Origin: an uncultured Atopostipes sp.
GTDB lineage: Bacteria; Bacillota; Bacilli; Lactobacillales; Carnobacteriaceae_A
Direction of reading: 5' to 3'
Length of the DNA stretch: 64,000 bases
Assembly: GCA_910588235.1 (NCBI GenBank)
Contig: CAJUOQ010000002.1
Span: forward strand, 1 to 64,000
Both the position numbers and the translations under genes were made by a program. Numbering within the stretch: position 1 is the first letter of the stretch; each line of letters opens with the position of its first letter. Below the pieces are notes generated by a model. The model was not told the DNA's origin. It did no database searches and saw only the letters and a program-made list of their open reading frames with translations. Below are positions 61,406 through 64,000 of the stretch, one piece after another.

Positions 61406-61579
61406 TTATTCGTTAACGAATAAATAAATATTTAAGACGATACCTATAACTAAGAATACACTTGAAATAATGAGTGCGTTACTGTTAGTCCCATTAGACA
61501 ACAATGGTGATATATGTCCAATAAGAGCAAGTAAAAGTATTATTAATATAGCAATTCTTATTCTTTTTGTGCTCTTAAT
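61406..61579 (-). CDS. Small membrane protein, apparent ATT start
   Basis: A 57-residue protein of two hydrophobic helices with a basic N-terminus (KSTKRIRI) and a short GHISPLLSNG turn between. A perfect AAAGGAGG lies six bases before ATT, and the frame is closed by a stop four codons earlier, so ATT is the only start that uses this site. The next conventional start (TTG) would remove the first helix. Either a rare ATT start or a mutated start codon. No family recognised. Confidence 0.55.
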   Translation of the reverse strand: MKSTKRIRIAILIILLLALIGHISPLLSNGTNSNALIISSVFLVIGIVLNIYLFVNE

Positions 61580-61670
61580 AGTACTCCTCCTTTATATCAC
61601 GTTATCATGTATTTTATATTATTTCGAAAAAACTGCTTAATAAACTTACTGCTAGTTAGTTCTCCTGAGC

Positions 61671-61703
61671 CGTTTCGCTCATATTTTGCGTACAGCGAGT
61701 TTT
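61671..61703. repeat. Lone degenerate copy of the 40-bp repeat
   Basis: TTTCGCTCATATTTTGCGTA followed by CAGCGAG keeps the TCGCT / AGCGA stem and spacing of arrays A and B. It lies in the 360-bp gap before the next small gene, which otherwise shows nothing I can name. Confidence 0.45.
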
Positions 61704-61938
61704 TAGAGGCTCACTATCAATCGATCAGGCTTAGCGTCCCAGCAACCACGTGAAAAATCCTCTATTAACTTCCTCTGCACACTTAACTAGTAATTTCGGG
61801 ACTTCTTTTAAATGATTTTCTCGCATTCAAATAAGATCAATTTATTTGAATATACATATTTCATGTGATAAGTTTTGAAAAACGTAAGCGGTTTTCTGAG
61901 AGATAGAATTCATTATTATTAATTAAGGTGTGCTGAGT

Positions 61939-62115
61939 ATGAGATATTTAAAAGTATATCTAACCTATATTTTATTTAGCATAGTTATAACAGGAGAAAT
62001 AAGTAATGGATCCTTAGGTAATATTATAATTATAAGTCTCATAGGTCTCCCTATCACTTATTTATTTGTTAAATTCAATATTCCTCAAAAAGCAAAATAT
62101 TTATTAAAAATGTGA
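61939..62115 (+). CDS. Small membrane protein
   Basis: A 58-residue protein of two helices (about residues 5-22 and 28-44) and a basic C-terminus (PQKAKYLLKM). AAGGTG lies nine bases before the ATG at 61939. Its size and plan match the neighbours at 61406-61579 and 62239-62415, suggesting a small family or an accessory cassette. Function unknown. Confidence 0.6.
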   Translation: MRYLKVYLTYILFSIVITGEISNGSLGNIIIISLIGLPITYLFVKFNIPQKAKYLLKM

Positions 62116-62238
62116 AGATCAAAAATTTGAATACGAGTGTTGTAATTACCATACTATTATTCAATTTTGTTATACTTGATTCCAAAAATTACTGTAGTGA
62201 AAATATTCAATGATAGCATATAGAAATGAGGAAAGTTT

Positions 62239-62415
62239 ATGACCAAAAAATATAAATTTCTTTGGACTTCTCTGGTATTTGTAGTCATAGAAGTATTCTT
62301 TATGTTTGTTAGAAGTAATCAGACATTTAGTTGGCTAAAATTGCTGGTAGGTTATGCGATTTTTGCTTTATTGTATTCCATTCTAAGTAAAATTTCTGTG
62401 TCTGATCATTCATAA
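62239..62415 (+). CDS. Small membrane protein
   Basis: A 58-residue protein, MTKKYKFLWTSLVFVVIEV at the start, with two hydrophobic helices separated by FVRSNQTFSW. GAGGAAAG precedes the ATG. No family recognised. It lies 120 bp after a similar small protein on the same strand. Confidence 0.6.
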   Translation: MTKKYKFLWTSLVFVVIEVFFMFVRSNQTFSWLKLLVGYAIFALLYSILSKISVSDHS

Positions 62416-62424
62416 AAAACGGGA

Positions 62425-62682
62425 GTGTATGTTCTTTTTGTTTTTTTAGAAAATAATTATAGGAATAGATTAGAAAATTTCGATAGTGAGACTATCATTC
62501 CCCCTTTAGAAATACAAAACTACTTAGAGATTCCTAAGATAATTCATTTAAATAAGGTATTGGTTTCAATAAAGAAAAAGGGTGAATTCGATGAGGGAAG
62601 TTATTTCATAAACTTTTGGCGTTGGGTAAGTATCGGCAAGTTTTTATTAGCCAGTTCTTTGTCCATGAGGTATTTACCTTAA
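62425..62682 (+). CDS. Doubtful small reading frame
   Basis: An 85-codon frame that would start with GTG after AACGGGA, a weak ribosome site. The middle part (ETIIPPLEIQNYLEIPKIIHL) reads like protein, but the ends do not. It could be the relic of a longer gene or noise in AT-rich DNA. I do not recognise it. Confidence 0.3.
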   Translation: MYVLFVFLENNYRNRLENFDSETIIPPLEIQNYLEIPKIIHLNKVLVSIKKKGEFDEGSYFINFWRWVSIGKFLLASSLSMRYLP

Positions 62683-62763
62683 GAATGGTGGAGATCCATT
62701 GAGGGGAGAAACGTGTTCTTTCTGGGTCTCAGTTAATTAATGGTAGCGCCTAATATACTTAGG

Positions 62764-62797
62764 AAAAAATCTCTTAGTCGACTAAGAGATTTTTTCT
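62764..62797. terminator. Bidirectional terminator
   Basis: Perfect palindrome centred on GTCGAC, with arms AAAAAATCTCTTAGT and complement. Confidence 0.85.
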
Positions 62798-63096
62798 ATG
62801 TATATAAACATATAAGCCATGGCTAATACAATAAAAGAAATTATTTTAATTATGTTTAGTCTTTTTTGAGGAATTTTATTTTCAACCTTAAAGTTCGGAT
62901 TAGCTGTTTTACTTTGATAATCAGTAAGAGAAGAAAGTGCGTCTTCCCCTGCTGGGATACTAAATAAAAATAAAATAAAATAAATAATCGCTGTCACGAA
63001 CAAAAAAGGTAATTTCCATAATAGATAAATAATATAACTTAAAAATGGTGGAACAAAGAGCACCAGTAAAATTTTCATGAAAATTTTTTTGTACAT
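62782..63096 (-). CDS. Membrane protein of unknown function
   Basis: A 104-residue protein with two helices in the first half, a polar middle (DALSSLTDYQSKTANPNFKVE) and one helix near the C-terminus. AAGGAGACAGCTCT precedes the ATG. Family not recognised. Its 3' end overlaps the terminator palindrome. The 447 bases upstream of it, to 63543, hold nothing I can identify. Confidence 0.65.
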   Translation of the reverse strand: MYKKIFMKILLVLFVPPFLSYIIYLLWKLPFLFVTAIIYFILFLFSIPAGEDALSSLTDYQSKTANPNFKVENKIPQKRLNIIKIISFIVLAMAYMFIYIEKIS

Positions 63097-63543
63097 AGAG
63101 CTGTCTCCTTATCTAAATATTGTTTTTAATGAACTTAGAATTTATATTAACACACGTACGTATTTCAAATAGTAGTCTCGCTGAACTTATAAAATAACTG
63201 CGTACTTCAAACACAGAAAATGTCACAATAGTTTGTTTAAAATTAAAATAAGTTCAAGATCAAGACAGAACTGTTCAAATGGTTTACAAAAGGCTAGAAC
63301 TTCTTAATTCTTTATTAGGGCGTACGGAAAGCTAACTAAATGCTTGCTAACGCTTGGTCAGGACCAACGCCTTAACAACCATATTAGTAGAGTAAGAATC
63401 TGCTTTATTTATGCAGGGCAATTAGATTATTTTTTATGACTAGTGTGGTAGACACATATTATATTATATTATCGTTAAGATCAGTACAGCTACCTATCTA
63501 AACCAATTACCAATGACCAAGAAATAAAAAGGAGTTCGTTACT

Positions 63544-64000
63544 ATGAAAATACGGCCAGAAAGTCACTAGTTGGTTTGGTGTCTGCCCCTATGTTAGGTG
63601 TTACTTTAAGAATGCCTGCTGTTACAGCTTTAACACAGACTCAAACTAATGTTGACCACGAAAAAGTGGAAAACGTAGTCTCTAATGAAGATGAGACTAT
63701 TCGTTCGTATTTAACTGTGTAAGATAAAAAATTCTTGAATAAACTAGAAGGCGTGTACCCTCATTTCAGCTTAGATGATGAAGGTACATTGTCTTTAGAT
63801 TTAGCATATAGTAAGTTACAATCAGAATATAGTTTCACAGAAGAAGATGTCGAGAAATTAGATAGCGTGATCTCAGAATAAAATCTAGGCGTTTCTTATG
63901 TAACTGAAGACGAAAAGATAATACAACCACAGGTTTATGTTGAAGATTGGAAAATATATTTTACAACTGATGAAGTACGTATGTACTTAGAATCAGCAAT
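63544..64000 (+). pseudogene. Broken gene for a secreted protein, cut by the window edge
   Basis: A good ribosome site AAAAAGGAG and ATG at 63544 are followed by an early frameshift: one A is missing from the run after ATG. Restoring it gives a clear signal peptide beginning MKNTARKSLVGLVSAPMLGV. The mature frame then reads as protein but has in-frame TAA stops at 63720-63722 and 63879-63881. The text between (LEGVYPHFSLDDEGTLSLDL, FTEEDVEKLDSVISE) is acidic and soluble. So this is a decayed secreted or cell-surface protein; the family is not recognised, and the 3' part lies beyond the window. Confidence 0.7.

Noticed and set aside
61711..61800. Possible insertion-sequence end near 61700 and 63340
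   Set aside because: No transposase, matching terminal repeats or target duplication could be found.

Overview
The window is chromosomal DNA from a low-GC Gram-positive bacterium. The most likely placement is Lactobacillales, perhaps near Carnobacteriaceae or Aerococcaceae. The basis is a FabK-type fatty-acid operon without FabI, an rsmG-parA-parB-DUF951-ychF block, strong Shine-Dalgarno sites, T-box and riboswitch leaders, class II (B12) ribonucleotide reductase, Opp transporters with lipoprotein binding proteins and an NRDE protein. The genus is inference; no rRNA is present.

Layout. 1-3250: a P1B-type metal ATPase with an unusual CPG motif, two free-standing HMA domain proteins behind an FNR-type promoter, and an uncharacterised acidic His-rich protein. 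3400-13505: the complete fatty-acid synthesis operon fabH-acpP-fabK-fabD-fabG-fabF-accB-fabZ-accC-accD-accA-acpS. 13540-18390: a vitamin B12 block made of a cobalamin riboswitch, a DUF4430 lipoprotein, an ECF S component, B12-dependent ribonucleotide reductase behind two NrdR boxes, and a PduO-type adenosyltransferase. 18464-21466 (minus): thiamin salvage thiW-thiM-thiE-thiD under a TPP riboswitch, with thiW frameshifted. 22736-25051: a quinone/electrophile detoxification operon (mhqO-like dioxygenase, flavin reductase, esterase) with a match to the MhqR operator. 27391-31962: rsmG and the chromosome-partition block. 33848-43065 (minus): an oligopeptide transporter operon, oppB-oppC-oppA2-oppD-oppF, then oppA1 and an M20 dipeptidase. 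43733-54812: mixed housekeeping genes including sbcDC, a membrane-anchored subtilase, a degenerate M24 protein and pta. 55066-57870 (minus): an amino-acid ABC transporter under two T-boxes in series. 57927-61285: threonine/serine exporter halves, D-serine dehydratase and a guanylate-kinase-like protein. 61336-64000: an AT-rich, gene-poor tail of small membrane proteins and a broken secreted-protein gene.

The most interesting signal is a matched pair of leader-peptide attenuators in the opp cluster. Ahead of oppB lies a 14-codon peptide rich in aromatic codons (MLQRNLFFYIFEQG). Ahead of oppA1 lies a 16-codon peptide ending in Leu-Val-Ile-Ile-Ile (MKTFKVFQNNLVIIIK). Each is followed by the same chain of mutually exclusive RNA helices, ending in an antiterminator/terminator choice. 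This predicts ribosome-stalling attenuation in which starvation for aromatic or branched-chain amino acids switches on peptide import. In Firmicutes such control is usually exerted by T-boxes, and the same window has a tandem T-box ahead of its amino-acid ABC transporter.

Other notable points are the FNR class II promoter geometry at the HMA genes, a 40-bp hairpin-bearing repeat family in two arrays about 10 kb apart, the thiW frameshift, and a small membrane protein that seems to start with ATT.
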